A stretch of DNA of 5,554 bases from Deltaproteobacteria bacterium (lineage in GTDB: Bacteria; Desulfobacterota; Desulfobacteria; Desulfobacterales; Desulfobacteraceae): contig QMMT01000167.1 in the NCBI GenBank assembly GCA_003647385.1, positions 1 through 5,554 on the forward strand, written 5' to 3'. A program made the translations under genes and the position numbers. The stretch's first letter is position 1, and each line of letters starts with the position of its first letter. Shown here in pieces: positions 1 through 5,554 of this stretch. The notes beneath the pieces were generated by a model, which did not search any database, was not told where the DNA came from, and saw only the letters and a program-made list of their open reading frames with translations.

Positions 1-721
1 CATCAAGACTTGCGCCGCCAACAAGAGCGCCGTCAACATCCTCAATACCCATTAAGTTTTTTACGTTCTCAGGGTTGACTGACCCCCCATACAATATTCG
101 TATTTGCCTTGAAAAGTCTTTTGAAAACAACTTTTCAACCAAAGAACGCAGATACTTATGAACCGCATCTACCTGATCAATACTGGCTGTCTTTCCTGTA
201 CCAATTGCCCATACAGGTTCATAAGCCAGAACCAGATCCTTAAGTTCATCAGAACCCAAATCTTTTAACCCATCTGACACCTGTTTGTCAAGTATGGAAA
301 AGGTTTTTTCTTCCTCTCTTTGGGTTTCTGACTCACCAATGCAGAGAACAGGTTTTAACCCAACCTCAATGGCCGCTTTGATTTTTCTGCATACTGATAC
401 ATTGGTTTCTCCGAAATACTGCCTTCTTTCAGAATGTCCGATGAGGACATATTGGGCACCGGCAGCTTTAATCATATCGGCACAGACTTCACCTGTAAAG
501 GCCCCTTCTTTTTCAAAATATAGATTTTGGGCTCCGGTTTTTACGTTGGTGCCTTCCATTGCCGCTGCAACCAAAGGCAATGAAAGAAAGGCTGGTGCTA
601 TCATTACTTCGACATTCTGGATATTTGAACATAGCTGTGCCAGATTCCTGGCTGTTTCTACTGCTTGCGGGCCGGTTTTGTACATTTTCCAGTTGCCGGC
701 AATTAAAGGGGTTCTGCTCAT
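1..721 (-). CDS. tpiA: Triose-phosphate isomerase, 3' end cut by window edge
   Basis: Interconverts dihydroxyacetone phosphate and glyceraldehyde-3-phosphate in the cytoplasm. Translating the minus strand from the ATG at 721-719 gives 240 uninterrupted codons to the window edge with no stop. The family is usually about 250 residues, so only about ten C-terminal residues are missing. All hallmarks are visible: GNWKMY with catalytic Lys12, GHSERR with catalytic His96, AYEPVWAIGTGKTAS with catalytic Glu168 and the mobile loop 6, YGGSVNP at 211-217, and the phosphate-binding GGASL at 235-239. The start is fixed by a perfect AGGAGG six bases upstream and by alignment of the N-terminus with the family. 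It lies 18 nt after gap, so the two are very likely cotranscribed and supply adjacent steps of lower glycolysis/gluconeogenesis. Nothing in the visible part looks damaged. Confidence 0.97.
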   Translation of the reverse strand, partial: MSRTPLIAGNWKMYKTGPQAVETARNLAQLCSNIQNVEVMIAPAFLSLPLVAAAMEGTNVKTGAQNLYFEKEGAFTGEVCADMIKAAGAQYVLIGHSERRQYFGETNVSVCRKIKAAIEVGLKPVLCIGESETQREEEKTFSILDKQVSDGLKDLGSDELKDLVLAYEPVWAIGTGKTASIDQVDAVHKYLRSLVEKLFSKDFSRQIRILYGGSVNPENVKNLMGIEDVDGALVGGASLD

Positions 722-727
722 TTTAGG

Positions 728-733
728 CCTCCT
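728..733 (-). promoter_or_regulatory. Shine-Dalgarno of tpiA
   Basis: Reads AGGAGG on the minus strand, six bases before the tpiA ATG. It lies inside the 18-nt gap after the gap stop codon and is the strongest ribosome binding site in the window. It fixes the tpiA start. Confidence 0.85.
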
Positions 734-739
734 GAGAAA

Positions 740-1747
740 TTATAAGGATTTTCCAACCATAACTGCAAGATCAATCATCCTGCTGGAATAACCTGCTTCA
801 TTGTCATACCATGAATAAATTTTAACCATATTGCCGTTAATAACATCGGTGCACCCTGCATCCACAATTGAAGAAAGAGGATTTGAATTAAAATCAATGG
901 AAACAAGAGGGATGTCGCAATATCCCAATATATCCTTAAGGTTTTCTTTGGATGCTTTTTCCAAAGCCAAGTTCACATCCTCTTTGACAAGGTCGCCTTT
1001 TTCGGTCACCACAACAAAGTCTACCATGGATACATTAGGGGTTGGCACACGGACGGATAAACCATTGAGTTTTCCCTCTAATTCAGGGAGCACTAATGAT
1101 ACCGCTTTTGCAGCCCCGGTTGTGGTCGGAATCATTGAAAGTCCGGCAGCCCTGGCTCTTCTCAAATCTTTGTGGGGAAAATCAAGGATGCGTTGATCAC
1201 CGGTATAGGAATGAATGGTTGTCATCATTCCTGATACAATTCCAAAATTATCCAGCAAAACTTTTGCAACCGGTGCAAGGCAGTTAGTGGTGCAGGATGC
1301 ATTAGAAATAATGTTATGGGAAGAAGGATCATACATATCCTGGTTTACGCCCATTACAATGGTAATATCCGGGTTGCCGGCCGGTGCTGAAATAAGGACT
1401 TTTTTGGCCCCTCCTTTAAAATGTTTGGAAGCCCCATCACGATCTCTGAAAAAACCGGTACATTCACAAACAATATCAACATTTACTTCCTTCCATGGAA
1501 TTTGTCCGGGATCTTTAAACGCCATGACCTTGATTGTTTTATTGTCAACAACGATTGAATCTTCATTTGCTGATACCGGAGTTTTGAGGATTCCATGAAC
1601 GGAATCATATTCAAGAAGATGCGCCGTGGTTTTTGTGTCGGTCAGGTCATTGATGGCAGTCACTTCCACATCCGGGTTGTTTAATGCTGCACGAAATACC
1701 ATTCTACCGATTCTACCAAATCCGTTAATCCCTAATTTGATCGTCAT
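740..1747 (-). CDS. gap: Type I glyceraldehyde-3-phosphate dehydrogenase (phosphorylating)
   Basis: Converts glyceraldehyde-3-phosphate, phosphate and NAD+ to 1,3-bisphosphoglycerate and NADH; reversible, cytoplasmic, normally a homotetramer. The protein is 335 residues, the usual length. The N-terminal Rossmann fold opens with GINGFGRIGR (7-16). NDLTD at 33-37 carries Asp34 at the end of the second strand, as in NAD-preferring enzymes. The active site SNASCTTNCLAP has nucleophile Cys152, and His179 in TTIHSYTGDQ is the base. DFPHKDLRRARAA (189-201) forms the S-loop, and its proline also fits NAD preference. WYDNEAGYS (313-321) is the conserved C-terminal nicotinamide contact. The start is supported by AAGGAG six bases upstream. 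It lies 23 nt after the EIIA gene and 18 nt before tpiA. Coenzyme choice is inferred from motifs, and the physiological direction cannot be told from sequence. Confidence 0.98.
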   Translation of the reverse strand: MTIKLGINGFGRIGRMVFRAALNNPDVEVTAINDLTDTKTTAHLLEYDSVHGILKTPVSANEDSIVVDNKTIKVMAFKDPGQIPWKEVNVDIVCECTGFFRDRDGASKHFKGGAKKVLISAPAGNPDITIVMGVNQDMYDPSSHNIISNASCTTNCLAPVAKVLLDNFGIVSGMMTTIHSYTGDQRILDFPHKDLRRARAAGLSMIPTTTGAAKAVSLVLPELEGKLNGLSVRVPTPNVSMVDFVVVTEKGDLVKEDVNLALEKASKENLKDILGYCDIPLVSIDFNSNPLSSIVDAGCTDVINGNMVKIYSWYDNEAGYSSRMIDLAVMVGKSL

Positions 1748-1753
1748 GTTGTT

Positions 1754-1759
1754 CTCCTT
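1754..1759 (-). promoter_or_regulatory. Shine-Dalgarno of gap
   Basis: Reads AAGGAG on the minus strand, six bases before the gap ATG, within the 23-nt gap after the EIIA stop codon. It gives gap its own strong ribosome binding site, unlike the coupled EIIA gene before it. Confidence 0.8.
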
Positions 1760-1770
1760 TAGTAGGTTGC

Positions 1771-2184
1771 TTAGGCTCTTTTAGTTCCTTTTAAAATTCC
1801 ACTGGCAAGGGATATACTTCTTTTCCCATGTTCAACAAGCGATAATGTTAATGTCTCCATATCCATTTTAGTTCTTGCTGTAACCGCTTTTAAAAGAATA
1901 GGAAGATTGACACCGGAAATTACCTCAACCTGTCCTTCTTCCAAAAAAGAATAACTTAAGTTTGAAGGCGTTCCACCAAACATATCGGTTAAGATAATAA
2001 CGCCATTATCCGTTTTAACGGTTGAAATTCCTTTTTTAATTTTTTTTCTTAAACTGCCCGGATCTTCCTGAATATTAATTGAAACAAAAGACAGGTTGTC
2101 CTGGCTTTTTCCTAAAATAAATTCAACCGTTTCAATTAAAGTACTTCCTAAGTTTGCATGGGTGACTAATAAGATACCTGTCAT
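1771..2184 (-). CDS. Stand-alone mannose-family PTS EIIA protein
   Basis: A single-domain PTS EIIA of the mannose/sorbose (ManX/EIIA-Man) fold, 137 residues and complete. The N-terminal strand MTGILLVTH ends in His9, which matches the phosphorylated histidine (His10 in E. coli ManX). LTDMFGGTPSN (65-75) is the conserved loop with Asp67 beside the active site, and ISGVNLPILLKA (89-100) is the typical following strand-helix. There is no EIIB domain, linker or transmembrane segment, and no EIIB/C/D gene beside it, so a regulatory role is more likely than sugar uptake (inference). It would take phosphate from HPr or NPr encoded elsewhere. Its ATG overlaps the rapZ stop codon as ATGA, and I see no good Shine-Dalgarno before it, so translation probably depends on ribosomes finishing rapZ. 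Such EIIA genes next to rapZ are known from deltaproteobacteria; their target is not something I can name. Confidence 0.9.
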   Translation of the reverse strand: MTGILLVTHANLGSTLIETVEFILGKSQDNLSFVSINIQEDPGSLRKKIKKGISTVKTDNGVIILTDMFGGTPSNLSYSFLEEGQVEVISGVNLPILLKAVTARTKMDMETLTLSLVEHGKRSISLASGILKGTKRA

Positions 2185-3056
2185 GTTTGTTTTACATCCC
2201 GGTCAATATCCCTGTGGATCAGGCCTGGATTGTGTCCTTTTTTATTAAGATATTCAAAAATATGTCGCGCGATGACTACACTTCTATGTCTACCGCCTGT
2301 ACATCCAATGGCAAACGTCAGATATGCCTTATTTTCTCTTTTGTATAAAGGGATTACATAATCTATAAGATTAATATACTTTTCAAGGAAAGTCCGGGTC
2401 TCATTGTTTGACAATACAAATTGTTTAACCGCTGTTGATTCTCCATCCTGATGCTTTAGTTCCGGCACAAAATACGGATTGGATAAAAATCTCATATCCA
2501 TGACAAGATCAGCATCGTTTGGTATCCCATATTTAAATCCAAAAGAAACAATATTTATTTTTGTTAAGCTAAAAGATTTGTCTTTATCATGAATAAGATT
2601 AAGAATCAGGGATTTCAGCTGATGAACATTATAGCCTGTGGTGTTAATAATGTGGTGCGCCGTCTGTTTTACAGGCAGCATCATTTTTTTTTCCAGTTTA
2701 ATACTGTCCAAAAGGCTTTTTTCATTTGAAACAGGGTGCTGGCGTCTTGTCTGGCTATATCTTTTTAACAGCACATTAACGTCTGCTTCAAGAAATATGA
2801 TTTCAACCGTTATACCTAACGCTTCTATCGAGCAAATGCCCGGCGTATAATTTGATATGAAATTTTCACTTCTCATATCCATCACAAAAGCAAGCCCTTT
2901 GATTTGTCGGTTTTCTTTTAGAGGCAGATCTAAGAATTTCGGCAGAAGTTCTATGGGCATATTATCGACACAATAAAATGAAGCATCTTCAAATGCTTGA
3001 ATCGCTGTTGTTTTCCCGGATCCGGAAAGACCGGTTATAATATAAACCTTTTGCAT
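2181..3056 (-). CDS. rapZ: RapZ/YvcJ family nucleotide-binding RNase adapter
   Basis: A 291-residue P-loop protein of the RapZ (YhbJ/YvcJ) family, which is usually about 285-290 residues. The N-terminal kinase-like domain starts with Walker A GLSGSGKT (9-16), then VDNMP (30-34), IIFLEAD (86-92) and the basic TRRQHP (103-108). The C-terminal domain has SFGFKYGIPNDADLVMDMRF (171-190) followed by LSNP, then GCTGGRHRSV (251-260) and HRD (281-283). In E. coli this domain binds RNA and glucosamine-6-phosphate, delivers the sRNA GlmZ to RNase E and so controls glmS. GlmY/GlmZ are enterobacterial, so the RNA partner here is unknown; the ligand-sensing role is inferred from conserved residues. The start fits the family because the P-loop begins at residue 9. 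The only Shine-Dalgarno-like sequence, GAGGT, is an unusually long 14 nt upstream and sits inside the repeat block. It overlaps the next gene by 4 nt. Residues 122-125 are encoded across a nine-A run. Confidence 0.95.
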   Translation of the reverse strand: MQKVYIITGLSGSGKTTAIQAFEDASFYCVDNMPIELLPKFLDLPLKENRQIKGLAFVMDMRSENFISNYTPGICSIEALGITVEIIFLEADVNVLLKRYSQTRRQHPVSNEKSLLDSIKLEKKMMLPVKQTAHHIINTTGYNVHQLKSLILNLIHDKDKSFSLTKINIVSFGFKYGIPNDADLVMDMRFLSNPYFVPELKHQDGESTAVKQFVLSNNETRTFLEKYINLIDYVIPLYKRENKAYLTFAIGCTGGRHRSVVIARHIFEYLNKKGHNPGLIHRDIDRDVKQT

Positions 3057-3064
3057 TCTATTTG

Positions 3065-3119
3065 TATGTGACCTCTATGGTTACGTGTGACCTTTAGGTT
3101 ACGTGTGACCCTCAAGTTA
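3065..3119 (-). repeat. Three-copy degenerate tandem repeat between ptsN and rapZ
   Basis: Three head-to-tail units of 19, 18 and 18 bp at 3065-3083, 3084-3101 and 3102-3119. Each shares TGTGACC near one end and GTTA at the other. The 14-mer GGTTACGTGTGACC occurs exactly twice, at 3079-3092 and 3097-3110. The third unit overlaps the ptsN TAA stop. In the transcript, GUAACC of one unit can face GGUCAC of the next across a 4-5 nt loop, giving two small hairpins with one A-C mismatch each. The first unit contains the rapZ Shine-Dalgarno-like GAGGT. The repeat is directly visible; any regulatory role is inference. Confidence 0.8.
3071..3075 (-). promoter_or_regulatory. Possible weak Shine-Dalgarno of rapZ
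   Basis: Reads GAGGT on the minus strand but lies 14 nt before the rapZ ATG, longer than the usual 5-10 nt. The bases closer to the ATG (ACAAATAGA) offer no alternative. It falls in the first repeat unit and would sit at the loop/3' arm of the second possible hairpin, so its accessibility could depend on folding. Confidence 0.4.
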
Positions 3120-3575
3120 AAAGTCTTCATCCTGGTTCATGATGATCTCATAAACATCATCAATAGATTCAGCAGTGATTAAACTTTTTTTAAAGTCATT
3201 CATTTTTAACAGTTTGGAAATTTGGGCTAAAACTTTAAGGTGGCCGCCAGTGGAGTTTTCCGGGGTCAGCAGCAGGAAAAAAATATGGACCGGTTTATTG
3301 TCAAGAGAGTCATATTCAACGCCCTTACGGCTAAGCCCGAAACCCACTATAATAGATTTGACAGCGTCAAGCTTGCCATGGGGAATAGCAATGCCGCCAC
3401 CAATACCGGTACTGCCTAGATGCTCTCTTTCCAATAGGACAGTTGCAAGTTCTTTTGCAGGTATTTTCGTGTTTTCTGAAATTGCCTGAGCAAGTTCATC
3501 AATAACCCCTTTTTTATCACTTGCTGCAAGATTGGCTATTATAGACCCTTTATCCAGAAGCTGGCTGATTCTCAT
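3117..3575 (-). CDS. ptsN: PTS EIIA-Ntr regulatory protein
   Basis: Complete 152-residue protein of the fructose/nitrogen EIIA (PTS_EIIA_2) fold, close to the usual 150-163. The signature GIGGGIAIPHGK (57-68) holds the phosphorylated His66 (His73 in E. coli PtsN). A second conserved histidine, His112, lies in GGHLKVLAQIS (110-120), matching the one that helps form the active site. LLTPENSTGGHL in this region also fits the family. There is no EIIB/C domain, so this is the regulatory nitrogen-PTS form, which in E. coli receives phosphate from EI-Ntr (PtsP) via NPr (PtsO) and controls potassium transport and other targets. Those partners are not in this window. It starts 8 nt after hpf with an AGAGGA that overlaps the last hpf codons. 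In some relatives such as Geobacter I recall HPr kinase (hprK) in this slot; here it is clearly ptsN. Confidence 0.95.
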   Translation of the reverse strand: MRISQLLDKGSIIANLAASDKKGVIDELAQAISENTKIPAKELATVLLEREHLGSTGIGGGIAIPHGKLDAVKSIIVGFGLSRKGVEYDSLDNKPVHIFFLLLTPENSTGGHLKVLAQISKLLKMNDFKKSLITAESIDDVYEIIMNQDEDF

Positions 3576-3583
3576 TTAATAAA

Positions 3584-4126
3584 TTATCCTCTGGGCTGGA
3601 TTAATCCCAGCTTCCCATTATTGTGTTTGTATAGAACATTAAGCTGCTGGGTCCGGGCATTGTTGAAAACAAAAAATGATTGTTTGCTCGAATCTAACTC
3701 TATGACCGCATCTTCAATATCCATAGGTTTATAATCAATTGTTTCAATAATTATCTGGTCTGTCATAAGGTTTTCTGAAGATCTTTCATCGAAATCCGGT
3801 TGTGCGGATTCATTCTTAATACTTTGTTTGTTTCCCGACATATGCCGTTTAATTTTTTCTTTATTTTTTTTAATCTGCGATTTTACCTTATCCATCAGTG
3901 TATCAATTGATGAATACATACTTTCAGAATTTTCTTTGGCACGAATTTTTAATCTGTCACACGTTAATGTGATTTCAGCGATATGTCTGATTTTTTCAAC
4001 TGAAAGCACAACATGTGCTTCAGCAGGGCTGTCCAACATTTTATCAAACTTATCCAGTTTTTTTCGAACGTATGCTTTTAAGGAACTTGAGGGGTCTATC
4101 TTCTTAAAGGTAACTATTGTCTGCAT
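3584..4126 (-). CDS. hpf: Long-form ribosome hibernation promoting factor
   Basis: Complete 180-residue protein with two domains. Residues 1-97 are the ribosome-binding HPF/YfiA domain (opening MQTIVTFKKIDPSSSLKAYV), rich in lysine and arginine, which in the family occupies the tRNA/mRNA channel of the 30S subunit. After a polar linker (about 98-124), residues 125-180 form the C-terminal dimerisation domain, with YKPMDIEDAVIELDSS and FFVFNNARTQQLNVLYKHNNGKLGLIQP. This tail marks the long form, which pairs 70S ribosomes into inactive 100S dimers without a separate RMF. In short-form species such as E. coli the gene next to rpoN lacks it. The start is set by GGGAGG eight bases upstream. An uninterrupted run of eight U lies between that site and the AUG. 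It follows rpoN by 13 nt, so its expression is probably tied to the sigma-54 gene. Confidence 0.96.
   Translation of the reverse strand: MQTIVTFKKIDPSSSLKAYVRKKLDKFDKMLDSPAEAHVVLSVEKIRHIAEITLTCDRLKIRAKENSESMYSSIDTLMDKVKSQIKKNKEKIKRHMSGNKQSIKNESAQPDFDERSSENLMTDQIIIETIDYKPMDIEDAVIELDSSKQSFFVFNNARTQQLNVLYKHNNGKLGLIQPRG
3587..3592 (-). promoter_or_regulatory. Shine-Dalgarno of ptsN, inside the end of hpf
   Basis: Reads AGAGGA on the minus strand, formed by the last two sense codons of hpf (Arg-Gly) just before its TAA. It is 11 nt before the ptsN ATG. The overlap suggests ptsN translation follows termination on hpf. Confidence 0.6.
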
Positions 4127-4134
4127 AAAAAAAA

Positions 4135-4140
4135 CCTCCC
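4135..4140 (-). promoter_or_regulatory. Shine-Dalgarno of hpf, sharing a base with the rpoN stop
   Basis: Reads GGGAGG on the minus strand, eight bases before the hpf ATG. Its first G is the last base of the rpoN TAG stop codon. The spacer to the ATG is purely U (4127-4134). Confidence 0.8.
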
Positions 4141-5554
4141 TAAAGTTGTTTGCGTTTATTAGAAGGAAGTATATTCAATACTTTCCTGTACTTGGCTACA
4201 GTTCTCCTGGCAATCTGAATATTTGAGCCCTGAAGAATACCGGCTATTTTTTCATCGCTTAAAGGATTTTCATGATCTTCGTTCTCTATGAGCAGTCTTA
4301 TTCTATCCTTTACGCTTGCCGAGGCCATGGATTCGCCACCGGTTCGTTCAATTGAAGAGTTGAAAAAGTATTTTAATTCAAAAAGTCCCTGGGGTGTATA
4401 CGCATATTTATTGGTTGTCACCCGACTAATTGTGGATTCATGCATTTCAATATCTTCTGCAATATCCTTTAGAATCAATGGCCTTAGGTAGGCAATGCCT
4501 TTTTCAAAGAACTCTTTTTGAAATTTAAGAATACTTTCCATGACAAGATATATTGTTTTCTGACGTTGATGAATACTTTTGATAAGCCAGGAGGCAGACT
4601 GCATTTTTTCATTAAGATAATTTTTTGTATCCTTTGATATTTTACGGCCATTGGCTACAGCATCTTTATAGAAACGATTGATTTTCAGTTTCGGCAGCCC
4701 ATCATCATTCATAATAATTTTAAAATCATCCCCATTTTTATAAACATAGATATCCGGTGTGATATAAGCGGGTTCATCTGATGAAAATTTACGGCCGGGT
4801 TTGGGCTCAAGATATCGGATGATATCTACTGCCGCCCGAACATCATCTGTTGAAATTTTTAATGCTTTTGCAATTTTTTTACTGTTCCTGTTTTCAAGGT
4901 TTTTTAAATGGTTTTTTATGATGAGTGTGATAATGGTATTTTCAATACCAAGCTGCTGTACCTGAATCAGTAGTGTTTCACGAAGATCTCTGGCGCAGAC
5001 GCCGGGAGGATCAAATGTTTGAAGAGTTGAAAGCACGCCTTCAACAAGTTCTAAGTTGCAAGAACAAGTGTCTGCAATCTCTTCAATATCGCTGCAAAGG
5101 TAACCATCTTTGTTCAAATTACCGATAATCGTTATCCCTATTTTTTCTTCTTCAGAACTGAAGTCATGGAGTCTCAACTGCCACTGAAGATGGTCTTTCA
5201 GGGTTTTTCGTTCCGAAGTGAATGCTTCATAATTGGGTGCGGAAGTATTTTCCGATTCTGTATAAGCTCTTCCCGTGGAATTATATTCAGTAATATAATT
5301 TTCCCAGTCGGTATCACTTCTTACTTTTTCTTCAATGGTGACTTCTTTTACGGGTTTTTCTTTTTCAGGAGGCTCGGTCCCGGTTTCCTGTGCTGTGATT
5401 TTATTATCAGAGACTTCATCTGCCCCTGTCTCTTCCAATGCAGGGTTTTGCTCCATTTCCTGTTGAATCATCTCAGCAAGTTCAAGGCGTGACAGCTGGA
5501 GCAGCTTAATTGCCTGCTGAAGCTGCGGCGTCATGACCAGTTGCTGAGTTAGTA
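4140..5554 (-). CDS. rpoN: RNA polymerase sigma-54 factor, 5' end cut by window edge
   Basis: Sigma-54, which binds core RNA polymerase, recognises -24/-12 promoters and needs an AAA+ enhancer-binding protein to open DNA. The frame runs off the window: upstream of the ATG at 5534, six more codons read LTQQLV, giving the family motif LTQQLVMTPQLQQAIKLLQL. That ATG is therefore internal, and roughly ten or more N-terminal residues are missing. Counting it as residue 1: the Gln/Leu-rich activator-interaction region I is 1-35, an acidic variable region II about 36-105, core-binding region III begins near 110 and includes LQTFDPPGVCARDLRE (171-186). A helix-turn-helix lies at about 354-378, and the RpoN box ARRTVAKYR (442-450), which contacts the -24 element, is followed by the usual LPSNKRKQL end. 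It is the first visible gene of the run; in many proteobacteria lptB precedes it, which cannot be checked here. Confidence 0.98.
   Translation of the reverse strand, partial: LTQQLVMTPQLQQAIKLLQLSRLELAEMIQQEMEQNPALEETGADEVSDNKITAQETGTEPPEKEKPVKEVTIEEKVRSDTDWENYITEYNSTGRAYTESENTSAPNYEAFTSERKTLKDHLQWQLRLHDFSSEEEKIGITIIGNLNKDGYLCSDIEEIADTCSCNLELVEGVLSTLQTFDPPGVCARDLRETLLIQVQQLGIENTIITLIIKNHLKNLENRNSKKIAKALKISTDDVRAAVDIIRYLEPKPGRKFSSDEPAYITPDIYVYKNGDDFKIIMNDDGLPKLKINRFYKDAVANGRKISKDTKNYLNEKMQSASWLIKSIHQRQKTIYLVMESILKFQKEFFEKGIAYLRPLILKDIAEDIEMHESTISRVTTNKYAYTPQGLFELKYFFNSSIERTGGESMASASVKDRIRLLIENEDHENPLSDEKIAGILQGSNIQIARRTVAKYRKVLNILPSNKRKQL

Noticed and set aside
520..539. QNLYFE in the tpiA product, resembling a TEV protease site
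   Set aside because: This segment (GAQNLYFEKEGAFTGE) is an ordinary conserved triose-phosphate isomerase stretch.
285..791. 168-codon plus-strand open frame opposite tpiA and the end of gap
   Set aside because: It lies antisense to clearly recognised tpiA codons, has no family resemblance and no ribosome binding site I can see; it is a shadow frame.
831..1598. Several plus-strand open frames (831-1196, 1096-1287, 1215-1598) opposite gap
   Set aside because: They overlap one another and the fully conserved gap gene on the opposite strand, and the proteins look like low-content antisense translations.
2638..2850. 70-codon plus-strand frame opposite rapZ
   Set aside because: It is antisense to the conserved RapZ kinase-like domain and shows no coding features of its own.
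3936..3950. TTGGCACG on the plus strand, resembling a sigma-54 -24 element
   Set aside because: The matching -12 position reads TTTAA and lacks the required GC; it is inside hpf in antisense with no gene downstream.
3828..4226. 132-codon hydrophobic plus-strand frame opposite hpf and the rpoN end
   Set aside because: Its Phe/Leu/Ile-rich 'membrane' look comes from reading the lysine/glutamate-rich hpf coding strand backwards.
5166..5492. 108-codon Phe/Gly-rich plus-strand frame opposite rpoN region II
   Set aside because: It is the antisense of the Glu/Lys/Pro-rich acidic region of sigma-54 and has no independent support.

Overview
The window is one tightly packed run of genes, all read on the minus strand. 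In transcription order, from high to low coordinates, they are rpoN (sigma-54, 5' end cut by the window edge), a long-form hpf, ptsN (EIIA-Ntr), rapZ, a stand-alone mannose-family PTS EIIA, gap, and tpiA (3' end cut by the window edge). Gaps between genes are 8 to 60 nt and one pair overlaps by 4 nt. I see no promoter or terminator between the genes, so a single long transcript that starts upstream of the window is the simplest reading.

The order rpoN-hpf-(ptsN or hprK)-rapZ-EIIA is a known proteobacterial 'nitrogen PTS' neighbourhood. The long-form HPF, the AT-leaning base composition with AAA-rich lysine stretches, and the stand-alone EIIA-Man after rapZ point to a deltaproteobacterial lineage (Desulfobacterota, perhaps a Desulfobacterales sulfate reducer). 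This is inferred from gene order and the look of the proteins. No search was run.

Region by region: 5554-4140 is the sigma-54 factor. 4126-3584 is the ribosome hibernation factor. 3575-3117 is EIIA-Ntr. 3116-3057 is the longest non-coding spacer (60 nt) and holds a three-copy degenerate 18-19 bp tandem repeat. 3056-2181 is RapZ. 2184-1771 is EIIA-Man. 1747-740 is glyceraldehyde-3-phosphate dehydrogenase. 721-1 is triose-phosphate isomerase, lacking only about its last ten residues.

Functionally, the first five genes are regulatory: a sigma factor, ribosome dimerisation, two phosphorylatable PTS proteins with no sugar permease, and an RNA-binding/ATP-binding adapter that in E. coli senses glucosamine-6-phosphate. 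The last two are adjacent steps of central glycolysis/gluconeogenesis. No HPr, EI, EIIB or EIIC is present here, so the phosphate donor for the two EIIA proteins must be encoded elsewhere. No mobile element, RNA gene or CRISPR array is visible. The most unusual item is the repeat block before rapZ, which overlaps the ptsN stop codon and contains the only Shine-Dalgarno-like sequence for rapZ.
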